Positions 56,302 through 64,000 of a stretch of 64,000 nucleotides of DNA are shown piece after piece; position 1 is the stretch's first letter, and each line of letters begins with the position of its first letter. Position numbers and translations under genes: made by a program. The notes beneath the pieces are model-generated. The model was not told the DNA's origin, ran no database searches, and was given only the letters and a program-made list of their open reading frames with translations. The stretch is from Sediminibacterium ginsengisoli (GTDB taxonomy: Bacteria; Bacteroidota; Bacteroidia; Chitinophagales; Chitinophagaceae), in contig CAMDLR010000007.1 in assembly GCA_945901845.1 (NCBI GenBank), positions 1-64,000 of the forward strand, in the 5' to 3' direction.

Positions 56302-58488
56302 ATGTCATTACGTTTTGATGCAATCCGTGATTTGAAGAACAACCAAACCACCGTTGCAGCGAGTGCAAAAATTACAGGTATTTTTAATTCCAGCGTTTTT
56401 ACTGTAAAAACAGCTAGAGAATACCTCACCGATGAATCTTATAAAAGTTTAATCACTAGTATAAGAGGTGGTAAAAAAATTGACCGTTCAATGGCCAATC
56501 AAATTGCCATTGGTATTAAAGCATGGGCCGAAAGCAAAGGCGTAACACACTATACACACTGGTTCCAACCACTTACTGGAACCACCGCAGAAAAACACGA
56601 TTCGTTTTTTACCTTAAAAGGTGATGGAACCGCTATCGAAGAGTTTGATGGTGCTGCACTTATTCAACAAGAACCAGACGCATCATCTTTTCCAAGTGGT
56701 GGATTACGTGCAACATTTGAAGCAAGAGGCTATACCGCTTGGGACCCTTCTTCACCCGCATTTATTATTGAAATTGGACAAGGTAAAACACTTTGTATCC
56801 CTACTTTATTTGTGGCCTATACGGGCGAGTCACTTGACTATAAAGCACCATTATTAAAAGCAGTAGAAGCCATCAATAAAGCAGCCATCGACGTTTGTCA
56901 TTACTTCGATAAAAACATTACCAAAGTAACACCAACACTAGGTTGGGAACAAGAGTATTTTGTAATCGATGAAGCTATTGCCAATGCGAGACCTGATTTA
57001 GTGCAGTGTGGCAGAACCGTATATGGCGCTTCTCCTGCAAAAGGACAACAATTAGAAGACCATTATTTTGGCTCGATTCCAGAGCGCGTTTATGCGTTTA
57101 TGAGAGACTTTGAACAAGAGTCTTACAAACTTGGTATTCCACTTCGCACGCGTCACAATGAAGTAGCACCTGCACAATTTGAGTGCGCACCAATTTTTGA
57201 AGAAGTAAATATTGCCGTAGACCACAACACGCTTTTAATGGACATCATGAACCGAGTTGCAAAGCGTCACAAACTCGTGGTATTATTTCACGAAAAACCA
57301 TTTGCTGGCATTAACGGAAGTGGTAAACACAACAACTGGAGTTTAGCAACAGATACAGGTATTAATTTATTAGCACCGGGTAAAACGCCAAAAACAAACC
57401 TCATGTTTTTGACCTTTTTTGTTAATGCCATTAAAGCCGTTCACGACTATGCTGATATCTTACGTGCTGCCATCGCATCTGCACCTAACGACCATAGACT
57501 TGGTGCCAACGAAGCGCCTCCAGCCATCATTTCTGTTTTTGTAGGACAATATTTAGCCAAGGTCCTTGAAGACATTGAAACCCGTGTGGGCAGCAAGTTT
57601 GACGAGCAGGACGAAGCTATTTTAAAACTAGATTTACACAGAAGTATTCCGGAATTGTTATTAGACAACACCGATCGTAACCGTACGTCTCCTTTTGCAT
57701 TTACGGGCAATAAATTTGAATTTAGAGCCGTAGGTTCTTCTGCAAACTGTGCTATTTCTATGACGGTATTAAATACGATTGTTGCAGATACACTCAAGCA
57801 ATTTAAAGCAGATGTGGATGGTCTTGTAGAAAAAGGCGACAAAAAAGAAGTTGCCATCATGCAAGTGATTCAAAAATACATTGTAGAAAGTAAGGCTGTT
57901 TTATTTGAAGGCGATGGCTACAGTGAACAGTGGCACGAAGAAGCAGAACGCAGAGGTCTTCCAAATTTAAAAACAACACCTGTTGCACTTGATGCCATGG
58001 TTACTAAAAAAGCAAAAGATTTATTTGAAAGAAACCATGTGTATACCCACACAGAACTGGAAGCAAGACATGAGATTGAACTAGAAAAATATATCAAAAA
58101 AGTACAAATCGAAGCGCGCATTATGGGCGATCTAGCGATCAATCATATTTTACCTGCGGCGATTTCTTATCAAAATAAATTGTCTACTAATATTAGTGGA
58201 TTAAAAGCCGCTGGTTTAGGTGCAGATGCCTATGCTAGTCAAAACGATTTATTACAACAAGTAAGTAAGCACATACAAGTTATTTACACGCAGGTAAATG
58301 CCATGGTAGAAGCTAGAAAAATAGCCAACAACATCGAAGACACCAGAAAAAAAGCCATCGCTTATGAAGCCGATGTGAAATCTGCATTTTTTGATGAAAT
58401 CCGCTACCATGTGGACAAACTAGAACACTTAGTAGATGACGATAAATGGACCTTACCAAAGTATAGAGAAATGTTATTTTTAAGATAA
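56302..58488 (+). CDS. glnN: Glutamine synthetase type III
   Basis: 728 residues, the large GSIII form common in Bacteroidota and cyanobacteria. It makes glutamine from glutamate and ammonia. The N-terminal GSIII region has DRSMANQIAIGIKAWAESKG, THWFQPLTG and EKHDSFF. The catalytic core has GWEQEYFVIDEA (metal-binding Glu), FHEKPFAGINGSGKHNNWSL and FRAVGSSANCA. Full length. Transcribed alone, away from purL. Confidence 0.96.
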   Translation: MSLRFDAIRDLKNNQTTVAASAKITGIFNSSVFTVKTAREYLTDESYKSLITSIRGGKKIDRSMANQIAIGIKAWAESKGVTHYTHWFQPLTGTTAEKHDSFFTLKGDGTAIEEFDGAALIQQEPDASSFPSGGLRATFEARGYTAWDPSSPAFIIEIGQGKTLCIPTLFVAYTGESLDYKAPLLKAVEAINKAAIDVCHYFDKNITKVTPTLGWEQEYFVIDEAIANARPDLVQCGRTVYGASPAKGQQLEDHYFGSIPERVYAFMRDFEQESYKLGIPLRTRHNEVAPAQFECAPIFEEVNIAVDHNTLLMDIMNRVAKRHKLVVLFHEKPFAGINGSGKHNNWSLATDTGINLLAPGKTPKTNLMFLTFFVNAIKAVHDYADILRAAIASAPNDHRLGANEAPPAIISVFVGQYLAKVLEDIETRVGSKFDEQDEAILKLDLHRSIPELLLDNTDRNRTSPFAFTGNKFEFRAVGSSANCAISMTVLNTIVADTLKQFKADVDGLVEKGDKKEVAIMQVIQKYIVESKAVLFEGDGYSEQWHEEAERRGLPNLKTTPVALDAMVTKKAKDLFERNHVYTHTELEARHEIELEKYIKKVQIEARIMGDLAINHILPAAISYQNKLSTNISGLKAAGLGADAYASQNDLLQQVSKHIQVIYTQVNAMVEARKIANNIEDTRKKAIAYEADVKSAFFDEIRYHVDKLEHLVDDDKWTLPKYREMLFLR

Positions 58489-58574
58489 GCGCACCGAGTA
58501 ATTAATTGGGTTAACCGAAAATTAAAAGAGCCGAAGGCAAAATTTAGTAACTTAACAATACTTAAAATTAAATT

Positions 58575-58964
58575 ATGAAAAAAATAATCGCACTCTTAAC
58601 AATTGTTGGTTGTATCGCAGCTACAAGTGTTATGGCACAAGGTGGTGGCGGTGGTCAGCAAATGGACCCTGCTCAAATGCTTGAAATGATGAAGCAACGT
58701 ATCAAGCCTCAGTTAATTGAAAAAACCAAACTATCTGACTCAGAAGCAGACAAGGTTATAGAAATTCAATTATGGGTGCAAACACAAGGACGAGGGCTTC
58801 GTGATTTATCGGAAGAAGAAAGAGCTACTAAACAAAAAGAAACTGCTGACGAACGCAAAAAGAAATTAAAGGCAGTTCCTTTAACGGATGATCAAATTAA
58901 AGCAGTAGATGATTTCTACGAAGAAATGAGAAAGAACAGACCACAGCGTGGTGGTGGACAATAG
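58575..58964 (+). CDS. Small periplasmic helical protein (Spy/CpxP-like), function unknown
   Basis: 129 residues. A signal peptide (about 1-21, SVMAQ) is followed by a glycine run (GGGGGQQ) and a mostly helical, charged domain (MLEMMKQRIKPQLIEKTKLSDSEA...LTDDQIKAVDDFYEEMRKN), ending RPQRGGGQ. Length and helical character recall Spy/CpxP-type chaperones, but the LTxxQ motif is not clear. It follows glnN by 86 bp and ends at a strong terminator. Confidence 0.75.
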   Translation: MKKIIALLTIVGCIAATSVMAQGGGGGQQMDPAQMLEMMKQRIKPQLIEKTKLSDSEADKVIEIQLWVQTQGRGLRDLSEEERATKQKETADERKKKLKAVPLTDDQIKAVDDFYEEMRKNRPQRGGGQ

Positions 58965-58981
58965 TTCCTATAGCATTCAAA

Positions 58982-59012
58982 AAAAATCCCTTACAAATTG
59001 TAAGGGATTTTT
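58982..59012. terminator. Bidirectional terminator
   Basis: A perfect 15-bp stem AAAAATCCCTTACAA/TTGTAAGGGATTTTT with a one-base gap has T runs on both strands. It lies between the convergent small secreted protein gene and accC and can end both. Confidence 0.88.
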
Positions 59013-59013
59013 T

Positions 59014-60351
59014 TTATTTCATCGTAAAGGTTTCTAAAAACTTTGTGGTAAAATTACCTTTTCTAAAATCTTCATTTTGCATGAGTTGCAAATGAAAAGG
59101 TATGGTTGTTTTCACACCTTCAATTACATATTCCGATAAGGCACGATACATGGTATCAATGGCCTCCTCACGCGTTTGCGCAACGGTAATTAATTTACCA
59201 ATCATAGAATCATAATACGGCGGAATCACATAACCAGCATATACATGGCTATCTACACGAACACCATGCCCACCTGGGGTATGTAGAACGGTAATTTTTC
59301 CGGGTGAAGGTCTAAAATCGTTGTAGGGGTCTTCGGCGTTGATACGGCACTCAATGGCGTGCATTTGCGGCTCGTAGTTACGGCCAGAAATTTTTTCACC
59401 CATCGCTATTTTAATTTGCTCTTTAATCAAATCGAAATTAATCACTTCTTCTGTTACACAGTGCTCTACCTGAATACGGGTATTCATTTCCATGAAATAG
59501 AAGTTGCGGTGCTTGTCCACTAAAAATTCTACGGTACCCACACTTTCATAATTAATGGCTGCTGCTGCTTTAATGGCCGCATCTCCCATTTGTTTACGCA
59601 GTTCAGGCGTCATAAATGGTGAAGGAGATTCTTCTACTAATTTTTGGTGACGGCGCTGTATCGAACAGTCACGCTCACTCATATGACATACCGTTCCGTA
59701 TTGATCTCCAGCAACCTGTATTTCGATATGTCTTGGCTCTTCAACAAATTTTTCCATGTACACGCCGTCATTTTTAAATGCAGCAGCGGCTTCATGTCTT
59801 GCATCAGCATATGCTTTTTCAATTTCTTCTTCCTTCCAAACCACACGCATCCCTTTACCACCACCACCAGCAGTTGCTTTTAAAATAACTGGGTATCCAA
59901 TTTCTTTGGCTAATGTTACTGCTTCCGCTACACTTTCTAACAAACCTTTACCACCTGGGACCACCGGAACACCTGCTTTAATCATGGTATCCTTAGCCGT
60001 AATCTTATCCCCCATTTTATTAATCATTTCGGGAGTTGGACCAATAAATTTAATGCCATGATCGGCACAAATTTGTGCAAACTTGGCATTCTCTGCTAAA
60101 AATCCATAACCAGGATGAATGGCGTCTGCATTGGTAATTTCGGCAGCCGCCATGATATGAGGAATGTTTAAATAAGAATCCACCCCTTTAGGTTTACCGA
60201 TACAAACAGCTTCGTCCGCAAATTTTACGTGCAAGCTATCTTTATCGGCAGTCGAATAAACGGCTACCGTTTTAATCCCCATCTCTCTACACGTACGGAT
60301 GATACGTAGCGCAATCTCTCCTCTATTGGCAATCAATATTTTATTGAACAT
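59014..60351 (-). CDS. accC: Acetyl-CoA carboxylase, biotin carboxylase subunit
   Basis: 445 residues. It carboxylates the biotin on AccB using ATP and bicarbonate. [26 protein letters not shown], the glycine-rich ATP lid [13 protein letters not shown], and [20 protein letters not shown] with ECRINAEDP are all intact. It lies 32 bp downstream of accB on the same strand, so accB-accC form an operon for fatty-acid synthesis. Confidence 0.97.
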   Translation of the reverse strand: MFNKILIANRGEIALRIIRTCREMGIKTVAVYSTADKDSLHVKFADEAVCIGKPKGVDSYLNIPHIMAAAEITNADAIHPGYGFLAENAKFAQICADHGIKFIGPTPEMINKMGDKITAKDTMIKAGVPVVPGGKGLLESVAEAVTLAKEIGYPVILKATAGGGGKGMRVVWKEEEIEKAYADARHEAAAAFKNDGVYMEKFVEEPRHIEIQVAGDQYGTVCHMSERDCSIQRRHQKLVEESPSPFMTPELRKQMGDAAIKAAAAINYESVGTVEFLVDKHRNFYFMEMNTRIQVEHCVTEEVINFDLIKEQIKIAMGEKISGRNYEPQMHAIECRINAEDPYNDFRPSPGKITVLHTPGGHGVRVDSHVYAGYVIPPYYDSMIGKLITVAQTREEAIDTMYRALSEYVIEGVKTTIPFHLQLMQNEDFRKGNFTTKFLETFTMK

Positions 60352-60383
60352 CGTTTCAATTTAAAGTTTAAGGAAGAACCTAC

Positions 60384-60857
60384 TTATTTATTAGGCTCTA
60401 CTAAAAATAATGGCTGGTCAAACTCTACTGGACTTGCGTCTTCAACGAGCACCTTAACAATGGTTCCCGAAATTTCACTTTCAATTTCGTTAAACAACTT
60501 CATTGCTTCAATAATACAAACCACTTTACCAGTAGCTACATCGGTACCTACGTCTGCAAGTAATGGCTTATCTGGGGAGGCTCTTCTATAAAAAGTTCCA
60601 ATCATTGGACTCTTTATAGTGATTAGGTTGTCCGCCTTTGGAGCAGCAGGCGCGCTAGCTACAGGAGCTGCGGCTGGCGCTAATGGAGCAGCAGGAGCTG
60701 GCGCATACAACGCTTGGCTAGTTGCCGACGTGTAGGTTACAGCGGCCTCTTCCTTTTGCTTGATGGTTACTTTACCATCTTTATCTTCTATACTGATTTC
60801 GCCAATGTTACTTTTATTGACAATTTTGATTAATTCGTGAATTTGCTTTAAGTCCAT
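60384..60857 (-). CDS. accB: Acetyl-CoA carboxylase biotin carboxyl carrier protein
   Basis: 157 residues. The N-terminal helical part (LKQIHELIKIVNKSNIGEISIED) and an Ala/Pro-rich linker (about 50-75) lead into the biotinyl domain, with the biotin-accepting Lys in VCIIEAMKLFNEI and the thumb region FYRRASPDKPLLA. First gene of accB-accC, separated from efp by a terminator. Confidence 0.96.
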   Translation of the reverse strand: MDLKQIHELIKIVNKSNIGEISIEDKDGKVTIKQKEEAAVTYTSATSQALYAPAPAAPLAPAAAPVASAPAAPKADNLITIKSPMIGTFYRRASPDKPLLADVGTDVATGKVVCIIEAMKLFNEIESEISGTIVKVLVEDASPVEFDQPLFLVEPNK

Positions 60858-60927
60858 TTTTACGGTTTTTGGGGTAAATTGGGGGTATTTTGATCAATTT
60901 CGGGAGCAAAATAGGCATTTTTTGCCA

Positions 60928-60960
60928 AAAAAAGGGGAAAATCGAATTTTCCCCTTTTTT
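60928..60960. terminator. Terminator after efp
   Basis: AAAAAAGGGGAAAAT pairs with ATTTTCCCCTTTTTT around a 3-nt loop, giving a near-perfect symmetric hairpin with T runs on both strands. 18 bp past the efp stop and upstream of accB. Confidence 0.88.
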
Positions 60961-60978
60961 ATTTATTAAAGATTTCTC

Positions 60979-61545
60979 TTATTCTTTTACTCTTTCTACG
61001 TAGTCACCAGATTTGGTATTTACGCGGATTAATTCGCCTTCTTCCACAAATAAAGGAACCATTACAGTGGCACCTGTTTCTACCGTAGATGCTTTTAATG
61101 CACGGGTAGCTGTATCACCTCTTAATCCTGGCTCACAATAAGTAACCCTAACAACAATTTTTTCTGGTAATTCTGCGCCAATCGCTTGATCGGTTTCTGT
61201 ATTAATAAACACAAAAACTTCAGCACCGTCTTTTAAAAACTGAGGTGCATCAATCATTTCTTCACCTAAAGCAATTTGCTCGAAAGTCTCATTGTTCATA
61301 AGGTTGAAACCACTTTCGTCTTTATATAAAAACTGGAAAGCTCTCTTCTCAACACGAACTGGGTAAATGGTTTCACCACTATTCCATGTTTTTTCAATAG
61401 ATCTTTTGTTGTCTACACCTTTTAATTTAGCCCAAACCTTTGCTGCTGCACGAGCCGTCTTGTTCTCGCCAAATTCAACAACTGAATATAAGCTTCCGTC
61501 TAATTTAAGGATCACCCCACGTGAGATGTCTGAAGTAGTTGCCAT
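60979..61545 (-). CDS. efp: Elongation factor P, arginine-32 loop type
   Basis: 188 residues, normal length. EF-P relieves ribosome stalling at proline runs. TSDISRGVILKLDGSLYSVVEF opens domain I and GLRGDTATRALKASTVETGATVMVPLFV is the usual domain III signature. The tip loop of domain I reads FGENKTARAAAKVWAKLK, with Arg at position 32, in place of the PGKG loop with its modifiable Lys found in Flavobacterium and Bacteroides. It resembles the NKSGRNAAVVK loop of Pseudomonas EF-P, rhamnosylated on Arg 32 by EarP. earP is not in the window. Transcribed alone with a TACTTTTG element upstream. Confidence 0.95.
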   Translation of the reverse strand: MATTSDISRGVILKLDGSLYSVVEFGENKTARAAAKVWAKLKGVDNKRSIEKTWNSGETIYPVRVEKRAFQFLYKDESGFNLMNNETFEQIALGEEMIDAPQFLKDGAEVFVFINTETDQAIGAELPEKIVVRVTYCEPGLRGDTATRALKASTVETGATVMVPLFVEEGELIRVNTKSGDYVERVKE

Positions 61546-61585
61546 GTGTTTGATTTTAAAATGAAGACTTTTGTGAAGTCGAGCG

Positions 61586-61593
61586 CAAAAGTA
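61586..61593 (-). promoter_or_regulatory. -7 promoter element of efp
   Basis: TACTTTTG on the minus strand, 41 bp before the efp ATG, matches TAnnTTTG. No clear -33 partner at standard spacing. Confidence 0.5.
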
Positions 61594-61656
61594 TGGATTG
61601 AACGGGATATTTTAGTAAAGTTTAATAGGAAAGAAGGTAAGGTATTGTTTTTCACC

Positions 61657-61664
61657 TATTTTTG
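61657..61664 (+). promoter_or_regulatory. -7 promoter element of sucD
   Basis: TATTTTTG matches TAnnTTTG and lies 26 bp before the sucD ATG. The -33 box is not obvious. Confidence 0.5.
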
Positions 61665-61690
61665 CGGCAAATAAAAATACCGAGACCACT

Positions 61691-62563
61691 ATGTCAGTAT
61701 TAGTTAATAAGCATTCTAAAGTAATTGTTCAGGGATTTACCGGAACAGAAGGCACGTTCCACGCTACACAAATGATTGAATATGGCACCCAGGTTGTTGG
61801 TGGTGTTACCCCCGGAAAAGGTGGTACCACACATTTGGACAAGCCTGTGTTTAATACCGTAGCAAGTGCTGTTGCAGAAACAGCCGCAAACGTTAGTATC
61901 ATTTTTGTGCCACCTGCTTTTGCAGCAGATGCCATTATGGAAGCTACCGATGCTGGAATCGAACTTGTTGTATGTATCACAGAGGGTATTCCAGTGCAAG
62001 ACATGGTTAAAGTGAAAAATTATTTGCTCGGAAAAACAACCAGACTTATTGGACCTAACTGCCCTGGCGTTATTACTGCTGGTGAAGCAAAAGTAGGTAT
62101 CATGCCAGGTTTCATATTTAAACCAGGACGTATTGGTATTGTTTCAAAGAGCGGTACATTAACATATGAAGCTGCAGACCAAGTGGTGAAAGCGGGTATG
62201 GGAATTTCTACAGCAATTGGTATTGGTGGTGACCCAATAATTGGTACCCCTACAAAAGATGCTGTTGAGCTTTTAATGAACGACCCTGAAACCGATGGTA
62301 TTATTATGATTGGTGAAATTGGTGGTAGCATGGAAGCTGAAGCAGCAGAGTGGATTAAAGCCAATAAAACAAAACCTGTAGTAGGATTTATTGCTGGTCA
62401 AACAGCGCCTCCGGGTAGAAGAATGGGCCACGCGGGTGCGATTGTTGGCGGTGCAGATGATACAGCAGCAGCTAAAATGAAAATTATGGCAGCTTGTGGT
62501 ATTCATGTAGTTGCTAGCCCAGCTGATATTGGAAAAACAATGGCAGAAGTTATTAATAAATAA
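61691..62563 (+). CDS. sucD: Succinate--CoA ligase, alpha subunit
   Basis: 290 residues. It interconverts succinyl-CoA and succinate in the TCA cycle with the SucC beta subunit, which is not in the window. The CoA-binding [42 protein letters not shown] and the phospho-His motif [13 protein letters not shown] are intact. Monocistronic, ending at a strong terminator. Confidence 0.97.
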   Translation: MSVLVNKHSKVIVQGFTGTEGTFHATQMIEYGTQVVGGVTPGKGGTTHLDKPVFNTVASAVAETAANVSIIFVPPAFAADAIMEATDAGIELVVCITEGIPVQDMVKVKNYLLGKTTRLIGPNCPGVITAGEAKVGIMPGFIFKPGRIGIVSKSGTLTYEAADQVVKAGMGISTAIGIGGDPIIGTPTKDAVELLMNDPETDGIIMIGEIGGSMEAEAAEWIKANKTKPVVGFIAGQTAPPGRRMGHAGAIVGGADDTAAAKMKIMAACGIHVVASPADIGKTMAEVINK

Positions 62564-62574
62564 TTAGACGTTTT

Positions 62575-62610
62575 AAAAAAGGCCTGTAACATTTGTTGCA
62601 GGCCTTTTTT
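62575..62610 (+). terminator. Terminator after sucD
   Basis: AAAAAAGGCCTG pairs with CAGGCCTTTTTT (12 bp), extended by a TAAC/GTTG stem with a 4-nt loop, and is followed by further T residues. 11 bp after the sucD stop and 10 bp before the next ATG. Confidence 0.88.
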
Positions 62611-62620
62611 TTGCCTATCA

Positions 62621-63814
62621 ATGATTAGATTTACAAATATGAGGCACTTACGCAAGCATCTTCTTTTTTTGATTGTGATTGCTGTTGGCAGTATTTATAT
62701 GGCTACCGGGCAAGTGGTTATTAGTGGGCGTCATGCAAAATTTTTAAGAGAGGGTGACAAGTCATTTATAAGTGCAACAATCGTTAATAAAACCAATAAG
62801 CCAGTTACCGGGCAGGTTCACCTCTCACTCATCAACCCATCAAATAATAGCCCAGTAGATGGTTGGTTTCAAAATGTTTTCCCATCACAGTATTATAGTA
62901 TTGATGCAGATGCTGAAATTCGCATACAATTTCCAATTCAAGCTGCCTTTGGTTATATGCAATTACTACGCTATCAATTGGAAGCAACCGTACTTGAAAA
63001 TAAAAAAGATGTTATAGCAACCAGTAAATACGCCGATAGCTTTTTTGTATACACCAACAGAATACTTGTTTCGGATTCGGTGGCTTTAAAAACGAGTAAA
63101 GACACCATCATAAAAGGTATTTTTAGCGCCCTGTTAAATGCCCCAGAAAGCAGCACCCATAACAATTTGCGCATTTCGTTTACCGCTTCTACCCCACTTG
63201 ATTATTGGAAATTACAAATGGGCAATAAACAATTTACAATAGCAGGTCGTGCTCGTTTTGACAGCTTATTACTTGGTGATTTTATAAGTAATGACATGGG
63301 GAATTATTCGCTTCAAACAAGTCATTCAGGGTCAACCAATAAACAGCAAACTAAAATTGTTTGGACAAGCTATAACAAAGTTGAAAAGCCAATAAATTTC
63401 TTAGGTTCATTTGGCTTACAAAAAATAATAAAACATACGATAAATGGCCGCTGGAATGTTATTGCTGAAAACGCAACACTGCATGTAGGAGACACACTTA
63501 ATGTTACAATAACAATTTCAACACCAACGGCTTTTACAAAAATAGTACTCGACGAAAACATCATGGGCGGTATTAGCGTACTGCTTCCACAAAACAGTAC
63601 TGCAAAAAAATACGCTTCCTCTTTTACACAAGAGATTGTGTTTAATAAATTAGCACAACAACAAATTCATTACCAGTATATACTTACAGCTGCTGGTGTT
63701 TTTAGCACTGGTAATACTTTTGCAAGCATCGAAACGAATGCATCAAAAAATAAGTTACGCAATAACCCGATCAAGCTTTTTATTCCTGCCACCGAAATAA
63801 GAGTCGAAGAATAA
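62621..63814 (+). CDS. Shortened alpha-2-macroglobulin-like secreted protein
   Basis: 397 residues. ATG at 62639 (MRHLRKHLLF) is an equally good start and places the signal peptide at the N-terminus. The mature part begins VVISGRHAKFLREGDKSFIS and reads on through NRILVSDSVAL, resembling the 'RFFREGD...' region of bacterial alpha-2-macroglobulins. After about 100 residues a second part, GRWNVIAENATLHVGDTLNVTITI with the later YILTAAGVFSTGNTF, resembles the last domain of those proteins. The bait region and the thioester helical domain between them appear to be missing. Full-length family members are protease traps; this form cannot be one. It lies directly upstream (0 bp) of a flavin oxidoreductase gene. 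Confidence 0.7.
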   Translation: MIRFTNMRHLRKHLLFLIVIAVGSIYMATGQVVISGRHAKFLREGDKSFISATIVNKTNKPVTGQVHLSLINPSNNSPVDGWFQNVFPSQYYSIDADAEIRIQFPIQAAFGYMQLLRYQLEATVLENKKDVIATSKYADSFFVYTNRILVSDSVALKTSKDTIIKGIFSALLNAPESSTHNNLRISFTASTPLDYWKLQMGNKQFTIAGRARFDSLLLGDFISNDMGNYSLQTSHSGSTNKQQTKIVWTSYNKVEKPINFLGSFGLQKIIKHTINGRWNVIAENATLHVGDTLNVTITISTPTAFTKIVLDENIMGGISVLLPQNSTAKKYASSFTQEIVFNKLAQQQIHYQYILTAAGVFSTGNTFASIETNASKNKLRNNPIKLFIPATEIRVEE

Positions 63815-64000
63815 ATGCATCATACCCACTACGATATCATTATAGTTGGCCAGGGTATTAGCGGCACTGTTTTAAGTAACGCACTCATGGAGCAGTATCA
63901 AAAAGTGCTCGTTATAGATGATGGCAATAAAAAAGCAGCCAGCAAAATAGCCAGTGGTGTTATCAATCCGGTTACTGGAAGACGGATCGTAAAAACCTGG
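63815..64000 (+). CDS. FAD-dependent oxidoreductase (DAO family), 5' part only
   Basis: The first 62 codons are inside the window. The dinucleotide-binding motif YDIIIVGQGISGTVLSNAL and the strand end KVLVIDDG are clear, followed by ASKIASGVINPVTGRRIVKTW, which I recall from Bacteroidota DAO-family oxidoreductases. The substrate cannot be told from this part. It begins directly after the stop of the alpha-2-macroglobulin-like gene, so the two are probably co-transcribed. Confidence 0.85.
   Translation, partial: MHHTHYDIIIVGQGISGTVLSNALMEQYQKVLVIDDGNKKAASKIASGVINPVTGRRIVKTW

Overview
The window looks like chromosomal core DNA from a Bacteroidota bacterium, most probably family Chitinophagaceae. 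The base composition is AT-leaning. Several promoters carry the Bacteroidota -7 element TAnnTTTG, best seen as TACCTTTG before rpsL, fusA and rpsJ. Family-specific genes include a type IX secretion (T9SS) type B cargo protein next to a PorP/SprF gene, two T9SS type A sorting-domain proteins, the Bacteroidota-type omega subunit, DUF4835 and DUF4296 proteins, a type III glutamine synthetase and phosphosulfolactate synthase. I saw no tRNA, rRNA, insertion sequence, prophage or CRISPR array.

Layout. 1-5.9 kb (minus): the start of a PorP/SprF gene, a 1221-residue cell-surface protein and recG. 6-13.5 kb (mostly plus): trpS, a deoxynucleoside kinase, a GlcD-type flavoenzyme, a LOG-family protein, a sodium/solute symporter, an O-methyltransferase, a glucosaminidase with LysM repeats and a hypoxanthine phosphoribosyltransferase. 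13.5-24 kb (mostly minus): grpE-dnaJ, an RlmI-like methyltransferase, a tiny T9SS protein, a peroxiredoxin, DUF4296, DUF4835, bamD-rpoZ, rpsA, a BaiN-like flavoprotein and map.

24.2-39.3 kb (minus): the str, S10 and spc ribosomal clusters in the order rpsL, rpsG, fusA, rpsJ, rplC to rplO and secY. rpsG, fusA and secY end at clear terminators, and a structured 323-bp gap separates rpsJ from rplC. The genes that often follow secY (infA, rpmJ, rpsM, rpsK, rpsD, rpoA, rplQ) are not here.

39.4-64 kb: a decayed T9SS gene end, ilvE, an unknown gene upstream of rdgB, a GH3 glycosidase with a PA14 insert, aroE, comA, a TPR protein, two unknown secreted proteins, yidC, pyrG, hldD, purL, glnN, accC, accB, efp, sucD, a shortened alpha-2-macroglobulin-like protein and the start of a flavin oxidoreductase.

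Most of the window is housekeeping. I found no complete new multi-gene system. The best leads are an EF-P whose loop matches the arginine-32 type instead of the usual lysine type, a compact alpha-2-macroglobulin-like protein, a possible DNA polymerase III psi-like protein before rdgB, an isolated comA, and two genes (recG and a GLPGLI-like gene) that lack a convincing ATG/GTG/TTG start.
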